Positions 34,101-41,714 of a stretch of 41,714 nucleotides of DNA are shown here, in pieces. Every line of letters begins with the position of its first letter. Within the stretch, counting starts at the first letter, position 1. This DNA is from Ectocarpus siliculosus (taxonomy: Eukaryota; Sar; Phaeophyceae; Ectocarpales; Ectocarpaceae): the NCBI GenBank assembly GCA_000310025.1, contig FN649740.1, forward strand, positions 2,028,277-2,069,990. The letters are read 5' to 3'. The notes beneath the pieces are model-generated. The model saw only the letters and a list, made by a program, of their open reading frames with translations, had not been told where the DNA came from and searched no databases. A program made the translations under genes and the position numbers.

Positions 34101-37100
34101 CTGCTGCCATCGAAAGCAACAAGGCGCTCTCATGTAGTTCCATGCACTGGCCGTTCGCGAGACACTTTGGTTCTAGGGCGCTTGTACCCCCCCCCCCCCG
34201 GTCCTCGCCTACGTGTGGTACGCATGTACCGCTGTTTACGGGGCCGTCTATGTCTTTTTCCATGGTTCTAGTCCTCCTGATCGTCATGCTTTCTCAGCAT
34301 TTATGTCCCTGTGTAGGTGCTGCTCGATCTAAGAGTCGGTGATATGTTTTTGCCCGGCCCTTGCGCGAACACACGGACAGGGGGCACGACCACGACGCGG
34401 CCAAGGCCGCGGTAATGATGCGGCGGATGCTGCAGTGGCGCAAGGACAACGGCGTCGACGACATCCGCGAGGACATCATGCAGAACAAGAAGTTCGACCC
34501 CAGGTTAGTAGACGGCAGCGAGCTTGCGTCTTCGGGTAGTGTGACAAGGGGAAAGCACGTAGGTTTGTGTAAAGTGTGCCGAAAGGAAGCGGCTCAAGAC
34601 TGACATATATCGGACCGCAGCAGTGCGTCTCCTTCCCGAGGTCCGAACAGCCTTCGGTGCCCTGTGGTAGTGAGTATGACTCATGTTGACTCATGTTGTC
34701 TGAGGTCTCCGTTTGACGCATGTTTGTCTGAGTCCGTTTGACGCGTCTCCTTTACTTTTCTCGTGTTTCTGTCCGATTTATTTCCCCCGCGGTGGCGCTG
34801 GAGCCAGCCTGTTTCCAGAAGGCGAGATGATCACGAAGCTGTTCCCGCTGCTCGTGGCGAGCCCGCTGTGCGTCGATATGGACGGAGCTCCGATCTCGTA
34901 CGAGTCTTACGAGTTCAGCCCGAGGCAGGCGAGTCCCAGCAAGTGGTGCACGATATCAAATCAATTAAACACGGTGTTTCGAGCGTGTTTGAGATGTTTG
35001 GCCGCAACAGCTGCACAAGCAGCAGAAGTTAAGTAGCACGCGCAGAGCGTTTTTTTTTCGTTTCAAGGAAGGTGCACTCTGACAAGAGGAGGCGCTGCCC
35101 AAGGGAAAAAGTGTTGCTGCTGTGCTACCTTGTCCGTCCACAGCAGCCAGCCGCACCCAGCACACACCTTAGCCTCCCCCATCACCGGGTCCCTGGTCAT
35201 GGCATTTAGAAGCATTGTCTGTTTTGGAGCCGCACTGAGGCTGACGTCTTTTCATTGGTCAGCCGGTTAGCTCGGTCGATGACAATAATAAAGACACACA
35301 CACCTTAGCCTCCCCCATCACGGGTTCCCAGATCGTAGCATTTAGAAGCATTTTCTGTTTTCAGCCGCACTTGAGACTGACATATGTTCATTGACGAGCC
35401 GGTAAGCGCTGCCGATGCTTATCTTATTATTTGCACGCACATACCTTAGCTTCGTCAATAGCTCCCCCTCCACTCACGGGGTCCCAGGTCATGGACTTTA
35501 GAAGCATTTTCTGTTTTCAGCCGCACGTGAGACTGACGTCTTGTCATTGGTCAGCCGGATAGCGCGGTCAATCCTAATAATTAAATCTCACACACCTTAG
35601 CTCCCCGGACCATGGTCTTTAGAAGCAATTTCTGTTTTCAGCGGAACGCGAGACTGGCGTCGTTTTATTGGTCGGCATGTTGACCGTTGACGCGGTCGAT
35701 GCTTCTATCACAAGCAAACACATACTCCACCCTTGCCCTTCCCTCGGGCGTCGTCTCACGCGTACGGCTGTCCCGCACAGGTGACCGCGCACGCGAACGG
35801 CGACCTCGGTTTCTTCATCAAGTTTCACATCTACTGCCAGGAGTTCAAGCAGGTGAGCCCGAGGGGGAGCCGGTGGTGTTTTTCCTCCTTATTCGTCGTC
35901 GGTGGTGGTGGTGGTGGTGGTATTGGTGTTGTTGTTGTTGGTCGCATTGTTTGAAGCGGGCTCAAAACAAGGCAAGACACGGCCGCCGCAGCCTTGCCCC
36001 CGCCCCCGCCCCCGCCCCGTGCTATTTTCGAGCGCTGTACCGGATGGCCGGCATTCCGTCGACCGTAGGATCCACCTCTGTAGCGGCTCGTTGAAAGCAC
36101 AACCAACCCACCAATCACCGCTCTCCTGTCAGTATTCACAGCCGTCCAACTTGTCACCGCTCTTGCCGCTCTTGCCAGATATGCCTGGACAGCCTGTCAG
36201 ACGCCAAGGAGATGGAGAACCTCGCGAGGAGGGCCAAGCGTGCCTCGTCGCCCTCGCCGCCGCCGACAGAGTCGACGGCGACCGACCCTCGTGTCCCCGC
36301 CACCGGTGGCAGCGGCGGCGGCGGCGGCGGTGGCGGCGGTGGCGGCGGAACCACGGGCGGAGGAGGGCGGGACACGGGGGCGGGTAGAGGTATGCGGGGG
36401 AGAGCTAGCACCATCGGCGGAGGAGGCCTTCCGCTACCCGAAAGCGAAGACAAGGGGGGCACGGTTCCGCCAAAGTTGGAGGGGCGAGGCGTGGAGAGTG
36501 AGGAGGAGGGGAAGGGGCCGTGGGGGGTCGTGCTTCGAAACACGATCATTAGGGACCTGTCGGGGTTCGGCATGGAGCACGCCGGGACGATCGGGAGGTC
36601 CCTCATCTCGCAGGTGTTGGCCGTCAGCCAGGACAATTATCCGGAAATGGTGAGAGAGAGAGAGGGAGGGAGAGAGAAAGAGAGAGATCGATAGGGTGGT
36701 GTTTTTTTTTCTTTGTCTGTTTTTTTTGGACAAGAGGTGTATTTATGCGTTGAGATTCGTGTCGTTCGGGAGGTTTTTTCGTCGTTGGAGGGTGGTCATT
36801 TGCGGGAGAATTTCGCGGGGCAATTCCTACGTAGATGCTTTTTTTGTATTTCTGGGAGCAGCGTGTGGGGGACTGGACGAATCGCGGAAACAGATGTTGA
36901 CCGCGGAACCCCCTCGGTGTTTTCTCTTACCCTTCTCGTGCTCTTTCGCATTGACCACTATGCGGTAGCGGTGGAGCTTTCTTTGCGACATTCGTCAAAA
37001 ATGGCGGCGTCGACGTGTCGGATTGCGAACCCCGACGCATGTTTTGGTGGGGTGACTCACGCGTTCCGACAGCTGTAACCCCGGTGCGATGAAGCCGCAG

Positions 37101-40100
37101 CAGCCAAGTACTAAAAATCAAAACCCAGCACCTTTCCCATGCACACGAGAGTACGCCCTACCCCGATGCACACCAACCGGCCTTGATACTATTGTCGTGA
37201 TTGACGGCGACCCCATAGCTGTTGTGTGTAAAGGTAGTGCATAGGGTTCGAGAAGGATACCAACGCTTGGGTTAACGAAGGGGGTTTGATTCGGAAGCGT
37301 CAAGCGGCGCATCATTCTCGGAAGGCCTCCGCACCACAACCACAACCCCCGCAGCAGAACCTTCCCAGAACGTTCTTGTTCTTCCGACAGCAGCAGACTA
37401 GCCAATCTCCCGTTCTGGACACCGATACGCCGCTGTTCGTCCCCCAAGCCACTCTCGTCCCATCCGTGTGGATCTTATCTTTATCTGACAGATGGAGAAG
37501 TGCTACATCATCAACGCGCCCTGGGTGTTCTACGCGTTGTGGAAGGGACTGCAGCCGTTGATGTCGGCGGGCACAGCAAAGAAAGTGCAGGTGCGAAGAT
37601 GGTGTTTGTTATTACGCTCTTCTCCGTAGACAAACGAGCGCAGCATATTGTAGGGGGCTGTTTTTCGTGTGTCTTATTTTCAGGGTACACCTCGGTACTA
37701 GTTTTTTAGGCGGATCCAGGCGGGGCGGTACGTCAATGTGGCGGTACTTTTTTGGCGGTTGGCGGTATTTCGTTTTCCGGCGGTACCGCCTTTGGCGGTT
37801 CCCGGTACTGCCAATAATGGCGGTACTTTTTTGGCGGTACGTCAATATGGCGTTTTTTTTTAGGCGGTTCCCGGTACTGCCAAATACGGCGGTATTTTTC
37901 TGACGGTACTGAAATATGGCGGTACCGCCTTCGGCGGTTCCCGGTACTGCCAAATATGGCGGTATTTTTCTGGCGGTACTGAAATATGGCGGTACCGTCT
38001 TCGGCGGTTCCCGGTACTGCCAAATATGGCGGTTTTTTGGTGGCGGTACTGAAATATGGCGGCACCGCCTTCGAGGGTTGCGAGTAGACCAGAATATCAA
38101 AATATAAAATATGGCGATGCCAAACTACATTTCGGTGCCCTTGGCGCCCCATCAACCGGCGAACCTCTTTCCTCTCTTTCAGGATGGGTCTTTCTTTGTC
38201 TCTTGTATGTACGCTTGAGAGCCTGCATCTCCCATATGATTTCGTGATTTCACGATGCGATGCATACCCATGGTCAAATCGAGCTGTTCATGGACAAACG
38301 AAAGGCAACCAAAAGAAGAAAGAAAATGCAAAAAGAGAAGAGCGCGCCAAAACGCGATCCGTCGAATGCCACGGGTGTGTTCGAACAGCTGACGATCGGC
38401 GACAGATGAAAGAGGTTCCGCCGAAAAGGAACAAGGCAGAACCAAAAAAATAAATAAATATATATATGTATGACGAAAGAGAAAAAGAAAAAAGAATAAA
38501 TGTGAACAAAGACGCACGCCAGTTGGACTCGAACCACTGTTCTGCGCGAGACATGGCGTTGGAGATAGTGCCCTATGCTACTTTAGAGGGCAAAACTGAA
38601 GTATGGCGGTACCATTTTGGCGGTACTGCAGTACGGCGGTATTTTTTCGGCGGTACTGCAATATGGCGGTTCTCTTTTGGCGGTTCCCGGTACTTCGTTT
38701 TTTGGCGGTACCATTTTGGCGGTACTGCAGTACGGCGGTACTTTTTCGGCGGTACTGCAATATGGCGGTTCTTTTTAGGCGGTTCCCGGTACTTCGTTTT
38801 TTGGCGGTACTTTTTCGGCGGTACTGCAATGTGGCGGTACTTTTTAGGCGGTCGGCGGTTTTTCGTTTTTCGGCGGTACCGCCTTCGGCGGTTCCCGGTA
38901 CCACCGAATGTGGCGGTAATTCCCGCCAGTACCGGGACCGTCCACCACGGCGGGAAAAAAACGGCGGGAATTTTCCCGAGGTGTACCCTGCTTATTTTCT
39001 TTGTTTTGGGTCAGCGGTGCGTGCGACGTGCGGTGTTTTCGGGGCGGGACTGCTGTGCAACAGTATGGAAGGAAGCTGCGAGGTGTTGTCAGGGAGCTGC
39101 GGTAGGTAGACCACGCCGCTCTTGTACCGTTTGCCGGGAGACTTGGTCGCGAAAGATGTTCACGAAGCCAACGCGAGTAGCTGCTTATGCTCGGACTCTC
39201 CAAGCCTTGCTGCTGACGCAGCTACTGGTTCGCGAGCCACTGCTGTTCGCTGTTTCTGCTGCTGCCACAAGCAACTTCGATTGCGTTCGGAATTGTTTCA
39301 CAAGGTGCTACTACTGCTTGCGCCGCCCACCCCGCGCGCTCTTTTGCCACGAACAAAAAAAAAAAAAAGATGCTCAAGTACGACGTCCTTTCTTGTCTGA
39401 GCGAGACGATATCGTTGGAGCGACTGCCGACGAGCGCGGGGGGAGCGTGCGACCCCGACATGGCGACCACGGAGCAAATGCACGATTTCGTCGTGTGCGG
39501 CCGAGTGGCGAAGCTTCCTGGGGGGGACGGGGCGGCGTCATCTGAGGGGGGGAGCGGGGCGAGCGTGGATGACTCCGAGCAAGAAGAGGAGGAGGAGGAA
39601 GGCGACCGGCTGTTTGGAGAGCAGCGGCGCCGGGGGAAGGGAGCAGCGGGAGGTCTTGCGGGTGGTGGGGGTGGTGGAAGGAGTAGCCGTCGTGGGAGCA
39701 CCCGGCGGAACAGCGGCAGCAGCGGCGCCGGGGACCGCACCGCCGCCGCCGGTAGCGGCAAGAACCACATCACCTTCAGGAGCCTGTTCGAGCGACTGCA
39801 GGCTAGGGACGATCCCCGCGAGCTCACCGCCGCCGCTGCTACCGCCGGTGGTCCCCAGCGGCGGCGACTGGGGTCCTCGCCGTCCATCTCTCGAGCCACG
39901 TCGTTCCACAGCCACGCCTCGTCGTTCTATTCCCCGCCCCTGTCGAGGCACGGCAGCAACGCCAGCGCCTCAGGCCACGGCGACGGCGGGGGCAGCCGGC
40001 GTCAAGACCCGCGGCTGTCGCCGGGAAGGCCGTTCGCCTCGCCGGGGCCCCGGGGTATCCGACGGTCCAACACGGGGGGGGTAGAGGTCGGGGCCGGCGG

Positions 40101-40245
40101 GGGGGGTGACGTGGCCAACGGCAGCGACCCCGGCAGGCCCACCGGGGGCGCCGGCGCAGCCGGAGAAGGCCAGGCGGAGGACTTCGACAGCCGGCTGGTG
40201 GGCCGTGCGCTTAAGCTGTCCATGAAGCGAAAGGTGTGCCCGTAG
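31153..40245 (+). CDS. Sec14-like CRAL-TRIO lipid-transfer protein
   Basis: Eight exons join in frame: 31153-31432, 33832-34078, 34381-34503, 34808-34928, 35781-35852, 36179-36649, 37492-37590 and 39370-40245 (762 aa if it ends at the TAG). Residues 1-~110 are Ser/Ala/Gly-rich and probably disordered. A CRAL-TRIO N-terminal helical region follows (FEEGLLREMKAELQGDL, RRMLRFLRGHDHDAAKA, MLQWRKDNGVDDI). The lipid-binding lobe has GEMITKLFPLL, VDMDGAPISYE, DLGFFIKFHIYCQEFKQ, then VVLRNTIIRDLSGFGMEHAG, SQDNYPEM, EKCYIINAPWVFYALW, AGTAKKVQMLKYD and LERLPTSAGGACD, the usual Sec14 order. Such proteins exchange phosphatidylinositol or other lipids between membranes. Intron 4 appears to be GC-AG. A ~90-residue Gly-rich insert (about 303-394) splits the lipid-binding domain. 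The tail after ~500 is disordered. At 40233 a GT donor could skip the TAG and continue into exons at 40570-40650 and 41102-41284, both phase 0, so the gene may run off the window. Confidence 0.92.
32579..33659. mobile_element. Non-autonomous piggyBac-like element in intron 1
   Basis: TTAA flanks both sides (32575-32578 and 33660-33663), the target duplication typical of piggyBac. The left end reads CCCCTTTGGGTCT and the inverse of the right end reads CCCTTTTGAGTCT: 11 of 13 match, and both fit the CCCTTTG-like start known for this superfamily. Inside, copies of AATGATCAGT cluster near both ends (about 32831, 32881, 32906 and 33627). There is no transposase-like ORF, so it would be a 1081-bp non-autonomous copy. 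It lies wholly within intron 1 of the Sec14-like gene. Confidence 0.6.
33466..33540 (+). repeat. Partial copy of the intron-4 repeat
   Basis: It contains TTCATTGGTCAGCCGGTTAG followed by a CTAATAATCTAGACACACCT-type tail, matching the end of the repeat unit at 35161-35715. It lies inside the piggyBac-like element. Confidence 0.6.
34928..34930 (+). other. Probable GC splice donor (intron 4, Sec14-like gene)
   Basis: The exon border reads CAG|GCGAGT. It is the only border here that leaves phase 0, which is required by the next exon, CAG|GTGACC at 35781. It resembles the known GC-AG donor consensus. The nearest GT donors give the wrong phase or add residues outside the family pattern. Confidence 0.55.
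35161..35715 (+). repeat. Four diverged tandem copies of a ~140-bp unit
   Basis: Copies begin near 35161, 35293, 35436 and 35587. Each starts with a CACAC-CTTAGC word, has TTTAGAAGCA-TTTCTGTTTT in the middle, and most end with ATTGGTCAGCCGG and an A/T-rich AATAATTAAA-like tail. The array fills much of intron 4 of the Sec14-like gene. Confidence 0.75.
36311..36352 (+). repeat. (GGC)n tract coding polyglycine
   Basis: GGC repeats in exon 6 of the Sec14-like gene encode the Gly run of the insert in the lipid-binding domain. Similar runs occur near 33866 (exon 2) and 41170. Confidence 0.85.
37724..38080 (+). repeat. GGCGGTA array, left (70-bp period)
   Basis: Twelve GGCGGTA words, all on the plus strand. 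The last units start at 37902, 37972 and 38042, exactly 70 bases apart, and contain ACTGAAATATGGCGGTACCG followed by TTCCCGGTACTGCCAAATA. The palindrome GGCGGTACCGCC occurs twice. Confidence 0.9.
38470..38590 (-). other. Pol III-like A box/B box/T-run module
   Basis: Minus strand: TAGCATAGGG (38571-38580) fits the tRNA-type A box and GGTTCGAGTCC (38525-38535) fits the B box exactly, 35 bases apart. A T6 run follows in the 38480-38500 area, as a Pol III terminator would. The acceptor, D and T stems do not form a proper cloverleaf, so it is not an intact tRNA gene. It could be a tRNA-derived SINE fragment or a decayed tRNA captured by the hAT-like element. Confidence 0.45.
38605..38900 (+). repeat. 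GGCGGTA array, right (99-bp period)
   Basis: Twelve GGCGGTA words, again all on the plus strand (a 13th follows at the GGCGGTAATTCC before the right end). Units starting GGCGGTACCATTTTGGCGG occur at 38605 and 38704. The palindrome GGCGGTACCGCC recurs near 38872. Confidence 0.9.
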
Positions 40246-40569
40246 GGTTGGTGGTGAACCGTCCCGTGTTTTAGGGTGCCCCTGGCGGGCTTGTCGTGTG
40301 GGCACGGTGTTTATATTAACGTGGACCCCGCTTGAAGAGATGCGCGGTTGACTCAAAACCCTGCGTTTAATACCCACTCCAAGAGAGAATGAGAACGTCA
40401 CAGCAGAAGACTACGCAGGTTTTCATTTGGCAACAATACTGGGAACAGTAAAAAAATACTGGAAAAAAGCATAGGAATCGGCGGATGTTGGGGGGGGCTA
40501 CGGGAAGGTTAGGGGCCTACGCAGCCCCTGCCTCTCAATTTCACACATAAACTTAACTTCTTGGCGCAG

Positions 40570-41284
40570 GGCAGTCCGAACGGCATCCGGAGCATCGAGG
40601 GGGCTCCGACGTATCATACTTTCTCAAGATCACATACCCAAGAGATCCGCGTAGACCGGTGCCACGACCGAGTGGTACACCACACAGCAGTAGTTCGTGT
40701 TATCTGCATATGTTGCTCTATTAATAGGTTGGGGGGCGGGGCTGGAGAGGCCGTTCTCCCGCAAGCCTCCGTCCATCTGCACCTACGCCGGAATCGTAAA
40801 CACGCACCCTGGTGTGGCGATACTGTATGCATAGCTATCCCGGCTTCGTGGGACGACGGCCCCACGTCGGGGTTGTCGGCGACCCGTCCCGGGCTTCCGT
40901 GGGAATTCACGGAACACCGAACACTTCCGGCTGCTGCTGCTGTGTGTGTACCGAAGCATGGTTTGTTTGCTCGCGGGTCGCGGCCACGGTCTTACCCATC
41001 GGGGGTGCTGCTCTCTCCTTCGCGAATACCGTACGGACGTTGCCCGTTTCCTCGTGCTTCCCTTCGTGGTTCCCTTTCCGAACCCGTTCCAAACCCGTCA
41101 GGCTCGGCGGTTCAAGGCCTCACAGGCTGCGGCGGGCGGAGGGGGAGCAGCAGCGGCGCGCAGCAGCGACGGCGGCGGCGGCGGCGGCGGCGGAACCGAC
41201 GACAGGAGCATCAGCCCCCTGCCCGGCGAGCGATCGTCAGAGGAGCACGAGAAGGGCGGGTGGGCGAAGAAGAAGTGGCGGGCG
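40570..41284 (+). CDS. Possible further exons of the Sec14-like gene or next gene
   Basis: Two plus-strand exon candidates. 40570-40650 (CAG|GGCAGTCC to CGC|GTAGAC) codes GSPNGIRSIEGAPTYH and onward. 41102-41284 (CAG|GCTCGG to GCG|GTGAGT) codes a Gly/Ala/Ser-rich stretch with ISPLPGERSSEEHEKGGW, then KKKWRA. Both are phase 0 on both sides and would follow an alternative donor at 40233, three codons before the TAG of the Sec14-like gene. The 41102 exon is well supported by its strong donor and composition. Whether it belongs to the Sec14-like gene or to a new gene starting near 40.5 kb cannot be decided here. The 3' end lies outside the window. Confidence 0.5.
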
Positions 41285-41394
41285 GTGAGTTGTCTTCTGT
41301 TGCATATGTACGCTGGCCCAAAAACGTTTTTACATTTTGGCTTGCGCTTGCCCTTTGTCGGCGAATGTATGAGGTACCTTCGTTTCGCTACAAA

Positions 41395-41590
41395 TGGTGT
41401 TTTGGGGCGGCGATATCGCGTTGTTGGTGCTTGAAACTGTGCTGGCCAACGTCACATGTATCCGGTTCCTTACCTCGTACTGTCCGAGGTACACCTCCGC
41501 CGCTCTTGTTGGTGCCGCTGATGTTTTTGGGTGGCGTTGTTTCGTTGTTGTTACTCGAAACTCTTCTGACCAAGGTTACGTGCCTTCTTA
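41395..41590 (+). repeat. Two diverged direct repeats near the right edge
   Basis: Stretches near 41403-41460 and 41529-41583 share GGGYGGCG, TCGTTGTTGT-type words, CGAAACT/TGAAACT and CTGRCCAASGTYACRTG in order, ~126 bases apart. Non-coding, within what should be an intron after 41284. Confidence 0.5.
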
Positions 41591-41714
41591 CACCCGCGGT
41601 GCAGAAATGAAGGGCTATAGGCCAGCACCCGAATGCTGATGAGGTTAGGCATGCCAAGGCGGGGCACCACCGCACTATTTTTTACTGTGTGGCACAGCCT
41701 CGTTTTTTCATCGT

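Larger units (their letters stand above)
37681..38990. mobile_element. Non-autonomous hAT-like DNA transposon in intron 7
   Basis: The ends are perfect 15-bp inverted repeats: CAGGGTACACCTCGG at 37681-37695 and CCGAGGTGTACCCTG at 38976-38990. The same 8 bases, CTTATTTT, flank both sides (37673-37680 and 38991-38998), a perfect target-site duplication. Eight-base duplications and ends of the form CAGGG are characteristic of hAT elements. The 1310-bp interior has no transposase ORF. It has two arrays rich in GGCGGTA (37724-38080 and 38605-38900) around a ~520-bp centre. The intact TIRs and duplication suggest a fairly recent insertion. The host exons on either side (37492-37590 and 39370 onward) still join in frame. 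Confidence 0.88.

Noticed and set aside
35161-35715. CRISPR-like array
   Set aside because: The repeats are long, diverged and contiguous without unique spacers, and sit in a eukaryotic intron.
36154-36636. Minus-strand Pro-rich ORF opposite exon 6 of the Sec14-like gene
   Set aside because: Complement of the GGC-rich exon. The plus strand carries the conserved Sec14 motifs.
38515-38590. Functional tRNA gene on the minus strand
   Set aside because: A and B boxes are present, but acceptor, D and T stems do not pair, so I kept it only as a Pol III-like module.
38466-39545. Plus-strand ORF of 359 aa across the right GGCGGTA array
   Set aside because: It is a repeat translated as RYFFGGTA-like units, running across the transposon end. 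It is not a gene.

Overview
The window looks like nuclear DNA of an intron-rich, GC-rich eukaryote, most plausibly a stramenopile close to brown algae (Ectocarpus-like). This is an inference from short GC-rich exons separated by introns of 85 bp to 2.4 kb, Gly/Ser/Gln-rich low-complexity inserts, many microsatellites and small dispersed repeats. There are no bacterial operons, rRNA genes, CRISPR arrays or intact tRNA genes. I reconstructed genes by hand by joining exons on GT-AG (once GC-AG) borders that keep the reading frame and restore known family motifs.

Layout, left to right. 0.5-1.4 kb: two small inverted-repeat elements. 2.6-7.1 kb (+): a five-exon gene for an unrecognised protein with hydrophobic segments; its first intron holds a 361-bp fold-back element and an ORF of different composition. 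9.3-10.0 kb (-): a Gln/His/Pro-rich protein with a Cys-rich tail. 11.8-16.2 kb (+): a complete six-exon mARC-type MOSC protein (358 aa), a molybdenum-cofactor enzyme. 17.8-22.2 kb (-): a complete six-exon COQ3/UbiG ubiquinone-biosynthesis methyltransferase (323 aa) with a mitochondrial-type presequence. 23.2 kb: a small terminal-inverted-repeat element related to one in mARC intron 1. 25.0-25.3 kb (+): the small subunit of molybdopterin synthase (MoaD/MOCS2A). 27.2-30.3 kb (-): a short-chain dehydrogenase of the retinol-dehydrogenase/WWOX type, missing only its first exon. 31.2-40.2 kb and probably beyond (+): a Sec14-like CRAL-TRIO lipid-transfer protein in at least eight exons.

The strongest new observations concern mobile DNA in the Sec14-like gene. 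Intron 7 carries a 1310-bp element with perfect 15-bp terminal inverted repeats and a perfect 8-bp target duplication, the signature of the hAT superfamily. It is filled with 25 same-strand copies of GGCGGTA and a Pol III-like A box/B box/T-run module. Intron 1 carries a TTAA-flanked element with piggyBac-like CCC(C)TTTG ends. Intron 4 carries four diverged tandem copies of a ~140-bp unit. The exons around these insertions still join in frame.

Functionally, the genes suggest mitochondrial and cofactor metabolism (mARC, MoaD, COQ3), lipid handling (Sec14-like) and redox (SDR). Their adjacency need not mean co-regulation. mARC and COQ3 are convergent, and the SDR and Sec14-like genes are divergent around a shared upstream region.
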